A stretch of DNA of 64,000 nucleotides from positions 100,168,448 through 100,232,447 of the forward strand of contig CM042141.1 of assembly GCA_023376005.1 (NCBI GenBank), given 5' to 3'. Every line of letters begins with the position of its first letter. The stretch's first letter is position 1. The notes under the pieces are model-generated. The model ran no database searches. It saw nothing but the letters and a program-made list of their open reading frames with translations, and was not told the DNA's origin. The translations under genes were made by a program, and so were the position numbers. This document shows positions 1 through 9,402 of the stretch, piece after piece. This DNA is from Doryteuthis pealeii. Lineage: Eukaryota > Mollusca > Cephalopoda > Myopsida > Loliginidae.

Positions 1-92
1 CTTGTGGTGTAACGGCTGTCGTCGTAGAAAATGGACACGGCGAACCGAGTTCAAATCCTGAACGTGGCTGTTTGCAATTCCTATAAATTATG
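1..92 (+). mobile_element. tRNA-derived SINE (SINE1), 5' head fragment
   Basis: This is the tRNA-like head of the commonest SINE in the window, called SINE1 here. It has a box A-like TGGTGTAACGGCTGTCGT stretch and a box B-like GAGTTCAAATCCTGAAC, then the family's GGCTGTTTGCA sequence. Full copies elsewhere run about 280 bp, with head, body and the 3' end GGAGGGGTTGGTAAA followed by (TA)n. A SINE of this kind is copied by a LINE reverse transcriptase in trans and encodes no protein. This copy breaks off where family A begins. Confidence 0.75.
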
Positions 93-93
93 A

Positions 94-1284
94 CCCCTGT
101 CGGCTGGGCTGTAGAATACGTCGACTGCACCTCTATAGAGGGGTAAGACCCCCTTCCCCATGGGAACATCTGTTGGCCGTGGTAGAGACCCGTTATACTT
201 AAGGACGGAATCATGGTGGCTAAGCAGTCCATGACATGCAAAACTTCACTCTGGCCCTTGATTAGGCTAGACGTGCGGTCGGAGAGGCCCCCTCCGATCA
301 ATCAGTTGGGCACGCCAATCCCTAGCACCTATACGATTATCCCAACCCTATTATACTCATGGCAACCCCGACCCTTCTTAGCATATATGTGCTAAAAGGC
401 GGTTTGGTTTGGTTTGATTTGTTTTACGGCATATCAACCTCAGTGGGTCATTTAATGCCGATAAAGTTTTGAAATAAATCAATTCTTAATGGATAATACA
501 ATTTTTTTATAAACACATTTTTCTATTTAAGCCATAGATGGGACCCTAACAGGTACTACCACTCCGGGTCAGAGTGGACCAGGGAGCAAAGTGATGAGGG
601 GGCGCTCCATATTCCCCAAACCTCAAAACTGGAACCTCACCATCAGATAGAGTTTAACGTCATTCCCAGGACATGTAGACCCTCAGTCACCGCCTTCTAG
701 CACCCATATGATAAAAAGGGGTTGGGGCTTGCCATAAGGGCAATAGGGTTGGGCAATCATATAGGTGCTAGGGCTTGGCGTGACCAGCCGATTGATCGGA
801 GGGGGCCTCTCCGACCGCCCGTCTAGCCCAAGATAGGGCCAAAGTGGAGTATTGTAAGTCATGAACTGCTCATCCACCTGGGTTCTATCCTTAAGCATCA
901 CGGGTCGCCACCCACGGCCAACAGGGGGCTCCATTGGGGGAGTCTTACTCCTATGCAGAGGTGCAGTCGGTGCATTCTAACGCCCCAGCCGACGGGGGGG
1001 GGGTCTAGAAGGCAGTGGGTTTTAATGTCCCGGGTATGATGTTAAACTGCATCTAGTTGTGAAGTTCCAATTTTGTAGCTCTGGGGAATATGGAATACCC
1101 CTTTATCGCCAATACTCCCAGGTCCACCCGGGTTAAATAGAAGCAAATGAGTTAACGAAAATGTGTTTGAAAAATAATTGAGTTCAAAAAAAGAATTTTC
1201 ATTATGAATAAGACAAAACGTCTTCAGCATAAAATAACCCAACAAGGGTTGACATGCCGTAAAAAAACCAACCAACCAACCATC
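94..1284 (+). mobile_element. Family A retroposon, interrupted by a second copy
   Basis: Family A is an interspersed element of about 600 bp. Its 5' end resembles CCCTGTCGGCTGGGCTGTAG and it ends in a stem-loop followed by (AACC)n. This copy is in two blocks: the 5' half at 94-402 and the 3' half at 1005-1284, ending GACATGCCG then (AACC)n. Between them lies an antisense copy. The split point CTAAAAGGCGG (392-402) reappears as CTAGAAGGCAG (1005-1015), which looks like an 11 bp target-site duplication with two later changes. No long open frame is kept, so it is probably non-autonomous. The mobilising enzyme is not visible here. Confidence 0.8.
403..1004 (-). mobile_element. Family A retroposon, full-length antisense insertion
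   Basis: On the minus strand this copy begins near 995 with the GTCGGCTGGGGCG start and ends at 403 with the 3' stem-loop and an (AAACC)n tail. The plus strand therefore shows GGTTTGGTTTGG then TTTTACGGCATATCAACC at the left end. It is about 600 bp long and flanked by the imperfect 11 bp duplication described for the host copy. The open frame at 683-934 on the minus strand is only a translation of this repeat. Confidence 0.85.
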
Positions 1285-1554
1285 ATCCTATAAGTTTTCC
1301 AGACACAAAGCGAATTATTGAAAAATCAAAAACTATTCCTATTTCCTAAAGTCTTCAAAATTGATTCTCGTTTAATATCGAATTTAAAAAGTCTCGTTCA
1401 ATGGTTGAATGTGATTTATATTATTAAAAAAAGAAAAAAGAAAATAAGAAAAAATTTAATAAGTTTAATTTTCTTCTAAAAAACTTGAAGGAAAAGATAA
1501 AAAAATGATTATTTTAATAGAAGTTCATTGTGACAATTCCCTGCAAAGTCCTAT

Positions 1555-1780
1555 CGGTGTGGAGGTACGAATACGCTGACTGTATCCCCTGTTGAGGGGT
1601 AAGATTCCCACCATAAAATAGACGTTATGGGCAGGACACTAAACTGCATACAATGGTGTTCTGGGAAGTGTGGAGTCCCTTGATTGCCATTACTCCCAGG
1701 TCCACTCTGACCCGTAAGGTCAAATAGACCTATTTAAAAATTATTGTACCTATAGGGACAAATAGATCCGGTTAAATGAT
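1555..1780 (+). mobile_element. Family A-related fragment (A' variant)
   Basis: This stretch has family A landmarks in order: the GTAGTACG-type start, CCCTGTTGAGGGGTAAGA, the TTAAACTGCAT motif, and ATTACTCCCAGGTCCACTCT. The 3' stem-loop is missing. The A' variant differs from A by carrying an AT-rich minisatellite before its 3' end. Confidence 0.55.
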
Positions 1781-1895
1781 TTGTATTTAATAGGACCGTG
1801 GGAAAAATAAAAAACTCTTAAGAAACAATTTCATAAAAATGTACTTGAGCCTCATCATCAGATGCAGTTTAATATCATACTCAGGACATCCCTTT

Positions 1896-1926
1896 TTGTG
1901 TGTGTGTGTGTGTGTGTGGGGGGGGT
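1896..1926. repeat. (GT)n microsatellite and G run
   Basis: About eleven GT units are followed by a nine-base G run. It lies just left of a solo LTR. Confidence 0.9.
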
Positions 1927-1933
1927 CTTATCT

Positions 1934-2268
1934 TGTTACGATTTTTGTGAACAGTTTTAGTTGAGAGCACTTTACAGTGGAGATCCCTTCTGTTCCTTAG
2001 TGTTAGGGAGAATCCTTGGTTGTTCCCTAGTGAAGAATCCTTGGTTGTTCCTCGGTGTTAAGCAGAATCCTTTGGTTGTTGCTTGGTCGCTGATCCGTTC
2101 GTCCGTGGCGAATACGTGCAAATGAACGGCTTTCAAGATCGGCGAATAATAGTTAACGAACCACGTATTCGAGCATGTTGATTGGCTGGTTTTAATCCGC
2201 GTGCCCACGCAGGTTATAAGTTTAAGTGGTGGGCCGCAGTACAACGTATATATCAAAATAAGCCAACA
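1934..2268 (-). mobile_element. Solo LTR, family LTR3
   Basis: Read on the minus strand this 335 bp sequence starts TGTTGGCTTATTTTGA and ends CGTAACA, the TG...CA form of retrotransposon LTRs. It is flanked by a perfect 5 bp duplication TATCT (1929-1933 and 2269-2273). Inside are tandem copies of a unit close to GGAACAACCAAGGATTCT, shared with the copies at 45714, 51265 and 58243. No internal region or second LTR adjoins it, so it is a solo LTR left by recombination. Confidence 0.88.
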
Positions 2269-2384
2269 TATCTCTCTACAGGGAATACAGTCAACGTTTC
2301 GAAGGCCCCCGACGAGAGGGCTTGTATTTAAATAGGGGTAGGGGGAACTTAATTACTTCTGTAAAAAATCGAGAGCTCGGGGGT

Positions 2385-2578
2385 TCAGGGGGGCGTAGTG
2401 GGTAACGTGCTGGATTGTGGCATTATAGTAAGCGAGTTCGAATTCCAGTCACAAATTTAAATTTGTATTTTCTTTTTAAATCATGTCAAGCTGAAATGTG
2501 ATGTGAAAAACTAGCAAAAATACTCTGATTCACTAAATTTATATGTATATATATATATATATATCACTAAATTTATAT
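2385..2578 (+). mobile_element. SINE C head joined to AT-rich family F body
   Basis: The block 2390-2452 is a tRNA-like head with GCGTAGTGGGTAACGTGC and box B-like GAGTTCGAATTCC. It is followed by an AT-rich body found again, mostly inverted, near 10430, 10600, 10950 and 11570. It ends in (TA)n at 2544-2563. The head belongs to the family called SINE C here. Confidence 0.6.
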
Positions 2579-2812
2579 GTTACCAACCCCTCCACACGAG
2601 CAGGAAACGACACAGAGTCAATTTCCTAAGCGGAGTTTAACAGTTTTGAAGTCAGATTTTTCCTTCTCCTCGACTGGTTACCTAGCTAATGTTAAAGAGC
2701 CCAGTCTTCACTACTATCTACCCATAGTTGGAGGGAGAGTGGTTGGATGCACACCTTTCCAAATGGTATCAGCGTAATGTGAAAATGCAAACAGCCTCGT
2801 CCTGGATTTGAA
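2579..2812 (-). mobile_element. SINE1 copy
   Basis: This is a nearly complete antisense SINE1. The 3' end CCAACCCCTCCACACGAG is at the left, next to (TA)n. The body contains CCTTCTCCTCGACTGGTTAC. It stops within box B (GGATTTGAAC) at the right, so the start of the tRNA-like head is lost. Confidence 0.8.
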
Positions 2813-2884
2813 CTAAATTTATATGTATGAGTGATTTTTGTACCCCACCCAAAAATGAACTCAAATCTAACTTTTGTGTGCGTG

Positions 2885-3135
2885 TAGGGGAGACAGTTCT
2901 CGTGGCGTAATGACTAACGTAATGGACTGCGGCGTCGTAGTAAGCGAGTTCGAACTCCAGTCGCATTATTACGTTCACTTTCAGACTAATACTCTTGGGA
3001 AAGGTATGAACTACCTAATCCCCCAGCTATTGGTTAAATAGTACCACTATTGTTCTTCTACAAGGTCGGCTTTGGAATTAGATAACCCATGAAAGTTGAT
3101 ATGCCATCAAACAAAGAAACTAAACTAAACCTAAA
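2885..3135 (+). mobile_element. tRNA-derived SINE C, near full length
   Basis: The tRNA-like head has a box A-like CGTGGCGTAATGACTAACG and box B-like GAGTTCGAACTCC. The body includes ACTCTTGGGAAAGGTATGAA, a short run also found in SINE1. The 3' end carries TTGATATGCCATC then AAACAAAGAAAC-type repeats, a relative of the 3' stem-loop of family A and the 5S-derived SINE. Other copies lie near 10690, 11060, 30340 and 32025. Confidence 0.78.
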
Positions 3136-3183
3136 ACTAGAGTGCTAGATTAAACAAAACTTAAAAAAAAACTATTATGAAAC

Positions 3184-3470
3184 GGTTGCGTGTTGTGTAA
3201 TGGTTATCCGTGTTGGAAATGGACTCGGTGACACGAGTTCAAATCCTGGACGAGTATTTCTGCATTTCACATAGCGCTCATACCCTCGGGAAAAGTATGA
3301 CCCAATTATTCTCCCTCTAGCTTTGGGTAAGACAAACTGGACTCTTTAACCTTGGTTAGGTAACCGTTCTTGGAGAAAGAAAAATCTGAACTCTAACCTG
3401 TTAAACTCCGCTTAAGAAATTGACCTTGTGTCACATCCTACTCGCGTGGAGGGGTTGGTAAATATGTATG
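3184..3470 (+). mobile_element. SINE1 copy, full length
   Basis: This is one of the most complete SINE1 copies, about 287 bp. It has the box A-like TGTGTAATGGTTATCCGTG, box B-like GAGTTCAAATCCTGGAC, a central ACTATTCTCCCTCCAGC-like block, CTGTTAAACTCCGC, and the 3' end GGAGGGGTTGGTAAAT. It is a good reference for the family within this window. Confidence 0.85.
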
Positions 3471-3523
3471 GAACAGAGATTGCATTAATTTAAAACCATA
3501 TACTTTTAAAATCATGTGGAAAT

Positions 3524-3800
3524 GCTCGTGTGGTGTAATGGTTATCGGTGTAGGAAATGGACTCGGCGACCGAGTTCAATTCTGCTTGCTTTTCACATGG
3601 TACTAATGCCCTTGGTATGAATCAAACTATTTTCCCTCCAGCTATGGATAAATATTAGGGCAGACTGGGTTCTATAACCTTGGTACGACAACCGGTTTAG
3701 AACAAAGAAGACCCTGAACTTGAACCTGTTAAACCCCGCTTAAAAATTGACCCTGTATTAGATGTTGATCGTGCGGAGGGGTTGGGTAAATACCTATATT
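3524..3800 (+). mobile_element. SINE1 copy, full length
   Basis: A second near-complete copy lies 53 bp after the previous one in the same orientation. Head, body and GGGTTGGGTAAA end are all present. The copies differ at many positions, so they are separate old insertions rather than a recent duplication. Confidence 0.83.
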
Positions 3801-3914
3801 GAATATGTTTATTTTTTCCGGGTTTCACAGTTCGAACGTTATTTTTTGTTATTTCAATTTCTAAATTTGCAAGTCAATATGGGAGTACTCTTTTAAAGCT
3901 GAAGCGTCCTTAAC

Positions 3915-3916
<2 letters not shown>

Positions 3917-3950
<34 letters not shown>

Positions 3951-4363
3951 TACGCAAACAGTTTGTTTGATATGGCGACAGCCGACAATTTTGGGAGAAT
4001 ATGTGCTTAATTGAAGTCATACCTAATTTGAAAATTAATTAGTTGATAATTAATGAATTAGGCGAATATATCTGTTCAAATGTAAGGCGTAAACAAATCG
4101 AGAAAAAGTCAATCTCTGTATGTACATTTCGGCCTATTATGCCTCATCAGCAGAGTTATAGACTGGAACCCGCTTTGTGTGTGATTCGAACCCTAACTGC
4201 AGTTAGGGTTCGAATCACACACAAAAATGTACATACAGAGATTGACTTTTTCTCGATTTGTTTACGCCTTACATTTGAACAGATATATTCACCTAATTCA
4301 TTAATTATCAACTAATTAATTTTCAAATTAGGTATGACTTCAATTAAGCACATATATTCCCAA

Positions 4364-4390
<27 letters not shown>
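3917..4390. mobile_element. Head-to-head inverted pair of a hammerhead-bearing SINE
   Basis: Two copies of one element meet head to head at 4199/4200, where the sequence reads CCTAACTGCAGTTAGG. The arms are almost identical over about 170 bp, and the outer ends run into (TA)n on both sides. The minus-strand copy (3944-4199) holds a box B-like GGTTCGAATC and then a complete hammerhead sequence. The plus-strand copy (4200-4365) lacks about 45 bp that includes the ribozyme's CUGAUGA strand and stem II. The left copy also has extra 3' sequence (3944-4005) with small hairpins, seen again near 40127. An ORF at 4043-4315 is a by-product of the palindrome. Confidence 0.8.
4114..4155 (-). ncRNA. Type I hammerhead ribozyme
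   Basis: Read on the minus strand the parts come in order. Helix I 5' strand is CUCUG; the core is CUGAUGA; stem II is GGC-AUAAUAG-GCC with the canonical G-C first pair; then GAA. Helix III is AUG-UA-CAU, followed by A as the cleavage-site base, and CAGAG closes helix I with five pairs. All invariant core positions of the hammerhead family are present, and the very short helix III matches that of retroelement-borne type I hammerheads. The predicted cut is after the A opposite 4119. The call rests on motif plus pairing only. Confidence 0.82.
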
Positions 4391-4397
<7 letters not shown>

Positions 4398-4420
4398 TGT
4401 ATGTATGTATGTATGTATAT
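4391..4420. repeat. (TATG)n microsatellite
   Basis: A short TATG tetranucleotide run continues the (TA)n tail of the inverted SINE pair. Confidence 0.85.
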
Positions 4421-4565
4421 GTCTGGATGAAACTACAGAATAAAACAATTAATAACAAAGTAAATATATAAACACATTAAATATCACCGGTTCTTGCTTT
4501 TTGTGCAAAAATTACAGAGATTTGATTTATATTTACGAAAATATCTATAAACTAAAATATAGATA

Positions 4566-4652
4566 ATAATAATGGATTTGCGAGACTAACTTGTTAACCA
4601 TTACACCACGATTTTTGTACCTCCTTCTAATCAGGTGATGCTGGGTAGTCAC

Positions 4653-4692
<40 letters not shown>
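4566..4692 (-). mobile_element. tRNA-like SINE head fragment (family G) with (TA)n
   Basis: On the minus strand this reads CGTGGTGTAATGGTTAACAA, a box A-like segment, then AGTCTCGCAAATCCATTATT. The same pair of segments occurs at 15470-15560. It is preceded by a (TA)n and (TAGA)n tract at 4660-4710. Confidence 0.5.
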
Positions 4693-4749
4693 TAGATAGA
4701 TAGATAGATATACGATGGCATATAGTTTACAAAGGCCACTTCAGTTGAC

Positions 4750-6060
4750 TTCCTTCATTTTCTGCGAATGAGGAATTTTCTAATAAGAGGAAGTAGTGCC
4801 ATCGTGTCTGTCTCTTTAGATCTTTGATGAGAAACCTTTCTGGTAACAAACGTAATTTGACACCTCTCATCAAAACTCTCCTTTCTTTGAAATAGCATTT
4901 CACGCTTGGAACGTTCCCGTAAGATATACACGTCAAAGATAAATACAATGGTAATTGAGACACATACAATATTGATAGCCTTTGGCTTTGTTGTAGACTC
5001 ATGTAAACCTTGTAAATGAATATCTACAATGTAGATATCTGTTTGACACATTTCTACCATGAATATTGGTAACATTTTGATGCACAAATTACGTTGTCTG
5101 AGGTTCATTTGATGCATAATTTTGTGCGAAACTACAATCTATACATATATAAAATAAAGATTATATCTGTCATAAAAAAGAAAGTCTTGGTCTGCGTCTG
5201 AAGATACAAAAACTGACAGACAGACAGAATCTTTCATTCATATCTATAGATTGTAGTACTACATTGTGGTGTTAACGTTAGACAATCCCCTAAATTTGAG
5301 TTTCCAATTCCAAAAATTGGCGGAATTATGTCGATTGAATATGTTTATTTATCTTCAAATTTAGTGTGGTTGGCGAAAAATGTGACTTTTTGTAATCTAT
5401 TTCTGTCTGTAAAATGAGTTCTAGAGCATCCCTACTAAATTTGTTTTTTTGCCCAAGAAAAAATCCAAAAATTAAAAATTTTAGTTGATAAAATGGATCA
5501 CCTTTCCTAGTCAAGTTTTTACTCTCGATGTGCTAATTTGATGCATTCACTTATTACATGGTTCATCGTTTCATCTCTGTTTGTGACGTTATGGGTCTTT
5601 GTTCTTATATATGTGGATTCGTTTCTTCGTGTGTGAAAAACGTCCCTCAATCATCTCCCGTGATAACTCGTATTGATTAAAAACAAGACCACAACTTTTG
5701 GGTCAACAATATTTATTTTGGCCGTGACAATCTAGCAGTAGTCGTTGACGCAAAGAGATAGAAAGAATGTTGCAATAATAGAATCGCTTAATTAGATACA
5801 CTAAGCTTGTGTCACTCGCACTGTCAGTTGTCAGCTTTTGGTAGTGGAAAGAAAGAAAGAAAGGCTGTTTTTTTTCCCGATTGGCTAATTCAAACCTGCG
5901 TCGCGTGTTTGCTTCTATATTCCTTTGCTAACTATTCTCCTTCGACTATTCACCCCTTCTTTTATAATTACCGTTAATCAGCTGATTGTTTTCTTACGTG
6001 ATATTTTAATACCATTGTATATTTTTATATTGTATACACTGGAATCTTAGCCAAACAATC
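4750..6060. other. No recognised element
   Basis: I see no gene or known repeat here. A 120-codon minus-strand frame (4755-5117) has no recognisable motif. A 13 bp inverted repeat ACTACAATCTATA occurs at about 5131 and 5248, which could mark a small MITE of about 130 bp. The segment 5530-5960 has a short GAAA repeat at 5846. Confidence 0.4.
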
Positions 6061-6376
6061 CGACGTTCCTCTGCAAAGGTGGCGTTGGTGTATTCTACAG
6101 CCCCAGCCGACAGGGCTGGATGGAGATGTTACGTTATTAGGGTTGCTTTCTGAAGCATGGTTTAATAGGTTTCAATTCAGAGTTTTTCCTTCTCCAAGAC
6201 CTGTTGCTTAAAGTGCCAGTCTACCCTACTAGTAACCGATAGCCGGAGGGAGAATAGATGGATGCATACCTTTCCCAAGGATATTAGCGTAATGTGAAAT
6301 GCAAACGACCTCGTCCATGATTTGAATGCGGTTCGCAAAGTCCATTTCCTACGACGGTGACCGTTACATAACGCAC
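6060..6376 (-). mobile_element. Family A 5' end fragment and SINE1 copy
   Basis: 6075-6117 is the family A start in antisense (GTGTATTCTACAGCCCCAGC). 6161-6376 is an antisense SINE1 including CCTTCTCCAAGACC and the head sequence at the right. The right end runs directly into a (TTA)n tract. Confidence 0.7.
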
Positions 6377-6379
6377 CTA

Positions 6380-6421
<42 letters not shown>
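6377..6421. repeat. (TTA)n microsatellite
   Basis: About fifteen TTA units lie directly at the 3' end of a Dong-like LINE fragment. Confidence 0.95.
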
Positions 6422-6422
<1 letters not shown>

Positions 6423-6795
6423 TACTCCTTTTGAGTTTTCACATCAGCGTTAGCTGATGGTCTTTCACTGGAGTCTGAGTGACAGCAAGTCTCCTCAGGT
6501 CTCCAGGACTCTTCTGAGTATTCTGGCAGATTGCAGCAGTGCAGTGTTCTGAATGGTTTCAATCCTTCCTCTGATTTCCAAACATTCCAGACCCTTTCCC
6601 AATCCTTTTGGGACTGTAGCAAGTGCACCAACTACAATTGGTATCACCTTCACTTTCATATTCCATAACTTTTTTAGTTCTCTGGCAAGGTCCAGATATT
6701 TGTCTATTTTTTCATTTTCCTTTAGCTTCACCCTGTGATCTGCTGGCATTGCAAAATCCACCAGTTGACAAGTTCTTTCTTTTTTGTTTATCAAC

Positions 6796-6797
<2 letters not shown>
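6422..6797 (-). pseudogene. Dong/R4-like LINE, 3' fragment with endonuclease domain
   Basis: The minus strand encodes the end of a non-LTR retrotransposon ORF. Readable pieces include QLVDFAMPADHRVKLKENEK, KYLDLARELKKLWNMKVKV, IPIVVGALATVPKG and ILRRVLET. This is the C-terminal restriction-like endonuclease region (PD...VDF type) of R2/R4/Dong-like elements, which nicks target DNA for reverse transcription. The copy is truncated at its 5' side and the frame is broken near residue 95. (TTA)n lies on both sides. Confidence 0.78.

Positions 6798-6874
<77 letters not shown>
6798..6874. repeat. (TTA)n microsatellite
   Basis: About 25 TTA units separate two Dong-like fragments in the same orientation. 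Confidence 0.95.
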
Positions 6875-6876
<2 letters not shown>

Positions 6877-7660
6877 CTCCTTTTGAGTTTTCCCATCAGC
6901 GTTAGCTGACAGCAAGTCTCCTCAGGTCTCCAGGACTCTTCTAAGTATTCTAGCAGATTGCAGCAGTGCAGTATTCTGAATGGTCTCAATCTTTCCTCTG
7001 ATGTCCAGATTTTCCAATCCCTTTGGGACCGTTCCAAGTGCACCAACTACAATTGGTATCACTTTGACTTTCATATTCCATAACATTTTCAGTTCTCTGG
7101 CAAGGTCCAGGTATTTGTCCATTTTTTCATTTTCCTTCAGCTTCACCCTGTGATTTGCTGGAACTGCAAAATCCACCAGTTGACAAGTTCTTTCTTTTTT
7201 TGGTAATCAGCACTAGGTCTGGTCTCCTGGCTAGGATAGGGCGATCCGTTTTTATCTCAAAGTCCTAGAGAATTTTATGTGTTTCATTCTCAAGAACAGA
7301 TTCTGGTTTATGCATATACCATTTTGTTGCATGGTCAACATTTAATTTTTGCATAATTCCCAGTGGATCACCTTCTCAACCCAGTCGTGTCTAGTTTTGT
7401 ACTCCCGTTGTGCTAGTTTGCTACATTCGCAGAGTACATAGTTTACAGTCTCATCTCTATTACCGCATAGTCTACATTTACTATTTTGTTGGGTCTTATC
7501 AATTTTCGCTTTGATATAGTTTGTCCTTATGGCATTATTTTGTGCAGCAATCATTAGTGATTCAGTTTCTCTTTTGAGGTTTCCTTTTCTTAACCATGTC
7601 CAAGTCTTTTCGTGTGCTACCTCTTCAATTTGTCGTTTGAAGTGTCCATATAATTTTTTT
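6875..7660 (-). pseudogene. Dong/R4-like LINE, longer 3' fragment
   Basis: This minus-strand copy reaches further upstream. It shows RETESLMIAAQNNAIRTNYI, a cysteine knuckle CRLCGNRDETVNYVLCECSK, then (after a frameshift near 7200-7340) the PD...VDFAVPANHRV endonuclease block and ILRRVLET. The knuckle has Tyr where related copies keep His (compare NHVLSEC near 17390). Several frame breaks make it a pseudogene. The left edge abuts (TTA)n and the right edge a shorter TTA-rich run. Confidence 0.82.
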
Positions 7661-7689
7661 TCTTATTATTGTTATTATTATTTACCGTC

Positions 7690-7970
7690 AATATTAAATT
7701 AATGATGTTTTCACACCTGCCTTAGCTGGTGGTTCACTGGAGGCTGAGTGACAGCAAGTCTCCTCACGTCCCCAGGACTCTTCTGAGTATTCTACTAGCC
7801 GATCCCAATAGTGCTGTAGTTTGGATGGTCTCGATTCTTTCTCTGATTTCCAATTCAGCCAAATTCTTTTCTGGAGCTTTGGGGACCGTTCCAAGGGCAC
7901 CAATTACAATTAGTACGACCTTCACCTTCATGTTCCAAAATTTCCTTAGTTCTTTGGCAAGGTCTAAGTA
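7690..7970 (-). pseudogene. Dong/R4-like LINE, short 3' fragment
   Basis: The minus strand carries the last part of the endonuclease region (LDLAKELRKFWNMKVKV-like) and the family 3' UTR. It is diverged from the two neighbouring copies, so it is an older insertion. It lies between TTA-rich runs at 7660-7683 and 7969-8007. Confidence 0.7.
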
Positions 7971-8006
<36 letters not shown>

Positions 8007-8007
8007 T
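7969..8007. repeat. (TTA)n microsatellite
   Basis: About twelve TTA units adjoin the fragment on its left. Confidence 0.95.
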
Positions 8008-8009
8008 AA

Positions 8010-8630
8010 AAGGCATGCGCACCCTGCTTCAGACAGGGAGAAGCACCGAAATATGCTTGTTTATCATTGTGTGCGAAGAACATAAATTTTATTCTAGCCT
8101 CAGCGACAAACAGGGAAAAACAAACATTAAACTGATTAACCCTTCACCCATCGATCATGTCTGTACTCACTTTCACGCATCGTAAATTCTACCACTGATC
8201 TCAAGTTTACTCGATCGGAAAAAAAAGATCCATCCATTTCTATTGGAATGAACGCTGTGAAAACTGATCTAGTCAACCTGAAGATCTTTAGGACAGTTCA
8301 ACTGTTTTTATGGGATGTATTTTTACTTTTCACACGGTACAGATAAAATGTTTTTTATGAACATTAGTATAGGAGAACTTTGGGAGAAAAAAAGAAAAAA
8401 AGAAAAAAAGAAAACAGTATAAAAATCACATTGACAAGTAATAGCATTATGAGCAAATGGTACCGGGGTGTGAATAGATAGGTCATAAAAAAGCAACTGA
8501 AAGAAAGACGAGTTAACAGAGTTCAACATCTCTTCCAGTGGGCTAGCTACTGCAGTAATATATGCATTTATCCAACCCCTCCACAAAAGCAGGATGCAAC
8601 ACACGGTCAATTTTTAAGCGGGGGTTTGAA
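8010..8630. other. Unclassified sequence with a SINE1 end
   Basis: 8010-8565 has no recognised element. The 95-codon minus-strand frame at 8323-8610 has no recognisable domain. 8567-8630 is the 3' end of an antisense SINE1 (CCAACCCCTCCACAAAAG). Confidence 0.5.
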
Positions 8631-8656
8631 TTTATTCATTTATTATTATTATTATT

Positions 8657-8788
8657 ATTTTGAGTTTTCACATCAGCGTTAGCTGATGGTCTTTCACTGG
8701 AGTCTGAGTGACAGCAATTCTCCTCAGGTCTCCAGGACTCTTCTGAGTATTCTGGCAGATTGCAGCAGTGCAGTGTTCTGAATGGTAT
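8657..8788 (-). pseudogene. Dong/R4-like LINE, 3' UTR fragment
   Basis: About 130 bp match the 3' end of the Dong-like copies (TTTTGAGTTTTCACATCAGC, then GGAGTCTGAGTGACAGCA). (TTA)n lies on the left and a short TTATTATTA run on the right. Nothing coding is left except the ILRRVLET region. Confidence 0.72.
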
Positions 8789-9160
8789 TATTATTATCTG
8801 AATTAAAATTCAGCAAAACTCAGGAAAAAAATGAAACGTAACGTAACTATTGCTGTAATATGAAAAGATAGAATAAAAGAATCACATGTAAAAAAATATT
8901 TGTTTTACAGTTTTTAAAACGGGAGAATTTTATAAATCAAAATCTGTATCCGTTAAAATGGTGCATTTTGCCGTTTTTTTTCTCTCTGAACTCTTTTTAA
9001 CGTGATTTATTTCAGTTACACTTAAGAAATTCATAAAAAAATTATATGCAGGCTTTGGTTCGGATCTTGAGGAAAAAAATTAAAATAAGTGACAATTTAC
9101 AATTTGAAGTTTTTTTTATAAAAGTTTAAAGAAAGATAGAGGTGCAGTTGTACCGAAATT

Positions 9161-9359
9161 TTGGCCATAAATGACATTCTCCTGTGGAAAGCAGCACATG
9201 GACATTCCAGCAAGAACCAATATTGACCAGCTCTGCATGGATAGTGGATGCTGCGCAAAGGACCCCCCGGAGACAATTTATGATAGAGAAAGTAGTCGAG
9301 AGATTGTCATGGATATCCATGCTAATTGTGCGACATGATGATGATGATGATGATGATGA
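9161..9359 (+). pseudogene. RTE-like LINE, 3' fragment ending in (ATG)n
   Basis: The plus strand has a decayed version of the C-terminal frame seen at 28853: ILLWKAAHGH-like, then DQLCMDSGCCAKDPPE-like, ending GACATGATGATG. The 3' ends of this LINE family consist of ATG repeats. The two copies show the same 3' end, so truncation is at the 5' side. Confidence 0.7.
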
Positions 9360-9402
9360 AATAAATCCATAGCTTCATTATTCATTTGGCAAAGTATCAG
9401 GT

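Noticed and set aside
4755..5117. 120-codon minus-strand frame as a gene
   Set aside because: No recognisable domain or signal, an overlapping frame of similar length, and AT-rich non-coding surroundings.
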